Of a DNA stretch of 13,669 nt, positions 11,930 to 13,669 are shown in pieces (the first letter of the stretch is position 1; every line of letters starts with the position of its first letter). This DNA comes from Candidatus Collierbacteria bacterium GW2011_GWB1_44_6 (GTDB lineage Bacteria; Patescibacteriota; Microgenomatia; UBA1400; MFAQ01), in NCBI GenBank assembly GCA_000998025.1, contig LCJG01000019.1, positions 1-13,669 on the forward strand, written 5' to 3'. The notes beneath the pieces were generated by a model. It was not told the DNA's origin. It worked only from the letters and a program-made list of their open reading frames with translations, and did not search any database. The position numbers were made by a program, and so were the translations under genes.

Positions 11930-12580
11930 ATGACCAAAGCTAAATATGCACAGTTAAAAACATTCTTTTCCCAATTTCCTACCAAAAAGTTTTCAAAGGG
12001 TTCTGTGATCTTCAAACCGGGAGATAAAATAGAAAATGTCTACTTTATGAAATCCGGTTTTGTCCGTGTCTATACCAAAACCCCCATGGGAGAAAATACT
12101 CTAAACTTCTTCAAGCCTCTGTTTTTAGTCTCTGTCATGCATTTCTTCACGACACAAAAAAATAATCTCCATTTCCAAGCTCTCACTTCTGCCGAGACTT
12201 ATGTAGTTCCCAAATCTGAATTTAAAAAATTCCTCAAGGACAACCAGGACGTCTCCGATACCATCATGGACTTTTTCTTTAGTTCGCTACTTGTCTATCT
12301 GAGCAACCAAGGCAATATCATCAACGGTAATGCTATCAACAAAGTTGCTTCCGTCCTTATCCAGTTGGTTCACGACTACGGAGACATCAAAAACAACCAG
12401 CTGGTTGTCAATTTCCCGGCTACCCACCGTATTGTCGCCAACATTGTTGGTCTTACCCGCGAAACCACCAGTGTTCAGATGAGCAAGCTCCAAAAACTTG
12501 GAGTAATTTCCACCAAACGAACACAATTTTTAGTAAGGAATTTTGAAAAACTTAAAAATTTGGCCGATTTAGGAGAATAG
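11930..12580 (+). CDS. Crp/Fnr-family transcriptional regulator
   Basis: Protein of 216 residues with the two-domain Crp/Fnr plan. An N-terminal cyclic-nucleotide-binding beta-barrel (about 18-105; SKGSVIFKPGDKIENVYFMKSGFVRVY) is joined by a long dimer helix (about 106-150) to a winged helix-turn-helix (about 160-200; THRIVANIVGLTRETTSVQMSKLQKLGVIS). The RETTSVQMSKL recognition helix is typical. There are no cysteines at all, so it is not an Fe-S-based Fnr oxygen sensor, and I do not see the usual cAMP-pocket residues; the ligand is unknown. It has its own strong promoter. The end overlaps the convergent membrane-transporter gene by 12 bases, which could allow antisense interference. Targets are not evident; the neighbouring transporter or transpeptidase are only candidates by position. 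Confidence 0.9.
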   Translation: MTKAKYAQLKTFFSQFPTKKFSKGSVIFKPGDKIENVYFMKSGFVRVYTKTPMGENTLNFFKPLFLVSVMHFFTTQKNNLHFQALTSAETYVVPKSEFKKFLKDNQDVSDTIMDFFFSSLLVYLSNQGNIINGNAINKVASVLIQLVHDYGDIKNNQLVVNFPATHRIVANIVGLTRETTSVQMSKLQKLGVISTKRTQFLVRNFEKLKNLADLGE

Positions 12581-13669
12581 TTGCTTCAGGTTTATCAGTC
12601 CAAAGACGGTCAAAAAAACTATTGCCCCGACTATCACCCCTTTTCTCCAATAACCCGGAGCCAGTCTGCCATCCAAGGCGTGTGTGTTCAACCAGAGCAT
12701 CAGTCCCGAATATATTATCATGGTCCAAGAATTCATCACGGCACTAATTAGTACCAGTTGTAAGGGTTCCTTAAATCCAAGTGCCAAGACTAGGAGCATG
12801 AGTCCAATCTGCATCCACAATAAAGCATAAAAATACTTTGGCAAATTGCCTTCTCCGCCTTTGTTCCACTTTAGTATCGCCCAGTTTTCGGCTAATATCT
12901 TTGCCGTCGTTCCTGTCACGGAAAACTGAGTCGCCACCAACATCAGTCCCAATACTGCCAAAAAAGCATTTCCTACAAAAGCACTGGTCACCGTAGCAAT
13001 ATACCTTCCTTCAGCCAGCACAAAATCTACCCCAGCTAAACCACCTGCGCGGCCATAAACCGTCTCGTAAGCAAGAAGCGATAAAGATATTATTGATACC
13101 ATCCCAGTTAACCAAAAAACAGTCCCTTGTTCCCAATTCATCAGCTTCCACCATTTCGCAAATATTTTAAGGTTACTCTCATTGACCTCAAAATCTTTCC
13201 CGGAAAGATCTATTTTCTCCTTCTTACCCGTCAACAAACTTGTAATTCTACCAGAGCCAAATCCCATACCATACCCTTTTTCCTTAATGTTCTGAGATTG
13301 ACCCAAATTTAAGTTACCTCCTGCTCCCGAAAAAGCAATTGCCGCCAAAAAGGCTGATATTTGTACACCCATCGGTAAAAACCAATAACCTTCTCCCCTC
13401 CCTACTATTCCCCAGCTTAGCGCAACTATTCCACGAGATGTGGTGAGCCACCAAGACAAACCCAAGACAAACGGTAAACCAAACAGTAAGAGGGCCTTCT
13501 GCATTCTTTCTTGAGTTCCATAAAGAACAGGGCCCAAACTCAAAAAGGCACCAATAATAATCAGCATTACCCCGGCCACGACTACGGGGTCTCCCCATCC
13601 CAAGCCGGCAGTCAGTAGTCTTGCCCCCGACAAAACGATCCCCGGCCACATCCACGGCACTATCGTCGA
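12569..13669 (-). CDS. Nramp-like multi-pass membrane transporter, 5' end outside the window
   Basis: At least 366 residues, open to the window edge. The GTG at 13660 is probably internal, since the frame continues upstream as S-T-I. About eight membrane segments can be placed (approximately residues 24-43, 54-72, 97-113, 182-200, 222-245, 276-296, 300-323 and 339-356, counted from that GTG). The best resemblance I recall is to Nramp-related divalent-metal transporters: a glycine-rich break in a membrane helix (AFSGAGGNLNLG) followed by a loop with KEKGYGMG, and a late helix ending in LWLNTHALDGRLAPGYWRK. The classic Nramp DPGN motif would lie in the missing part, so the substrate (Mn, Fe or other) is unproven; another APC-fold transporter is the alternative. 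The gene ends by overlapping the Crp/Fnr gene. Confidence 0.55.
   Translation of the reverse strand, partial: STIVPWMWPGIVLSGARLLTAGLGWGDPVVVAGVMLIIIGAFLSLGPVLYGTQERMQKALLLFGLPFVLGLSWWLTTSRGIVALSWGIVGRGEGYWFLPMGVQISAFLAAIAFSGAGGNLNLGQSQNIKEKGYGMGFGSGRITSLLTGKKEKIDLSGKDFEVNESNLKIFAKWWKLMNWEQGTVFWLTGMVSIISLSLLAYETVYGRAGGLAGVDFVLAEGRYIATVTSAFVGNAFLAVLGLMLVATQFSVTGTTAKILAENWAILKWNKGGEGNLPKYFYALLWMQIGLMLLVLALGFKEPLQLVLISAVMNSWTMIIYSGLMLWLNTHALDGRLAPGYWRKGVIVGAIVFLTVFGLINLKQLFS

Overview
This window looks like chromosomal DNA (roughly 40% GC by eye) from a bacterium with a compact genome and a monoderm-like envelope. A lineage within the Candidate Phyla Radiation (Patescibacteria, perhaps Microgenomates) is my best guess. 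The guess rests on shortened protein versions (half-size SufD, PrmC without its helical N-domain), an LPATG-anchored surface protein, scarce Shine-Dalgarno sites, and dispersed GTCATT...AATC hairpin repeats. No ribosomal marker gene is present, so it is an inference.

Layout on the minus strand, in order of transcription from about 9150 down to 36: a beta-CASP metallo-beta-lactamase-fold nuclease; a secreted LPATG-anchored protein with an Ig-like module; a DEDDy RNase H-fold exonuclease; a Nudix hydrolase; then an iron-sulfur assembly operon: an Rrf2-family cysteine regulator followed by sufC, sufB, a half-length sufD, sufS and sufU. After an 80-base spacer made largely of hairpin repeats come a membrane-anchored DsbA-like thiol oxidoreductase and its CcdA-type membrane partner. 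The suf operon has a near-perfect palindromic operator that contains its -10 box and ends one base before the regulator's start codon. This predicts negative autoregulation and a nearly leaderless transcript.

Layout on the plus strand: a zinc-ribbon / transmembrane / fibronectin-III-like protein (9230-9985), prmC (10452-11198), an L,D-transpeptidase (11218-11874) and a Crp/Fnr-family regulator (11930-12580). Between the first two, on the minus strand, lies a self-contained small unit: consensus promoter, GGAGG ribosome-binding site, 74-residue cysteine-rich lipoprotein and an intrinsic terminator. Its composition and expression signals differ from everything around it. At the right edge a convergent, 5'-truncated Nramp-like membrane transporter overlaps the end of the Crp/Fnr gene.

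How the genes fit together: SufS takes sulfur from cysteine, SufU receives or relays it, SufBCD is the scaffold, and the Rrf2 protein probably senses cluster status. DsbA/CcdA supply extracellular thiol-disulfide chemistry. The L,D-transpeptidase, LPATG protein, lipoprotein and zinc-ribbon protein point to cell-surface functions. I see no CRISPR array, tRNA, rRNA or transposase gene. The most noteworthy points are the reduced SUF machinery, the promoter-embedded operator, the recurring leaderless promoters and the out-of-character lipoprotein cassette.
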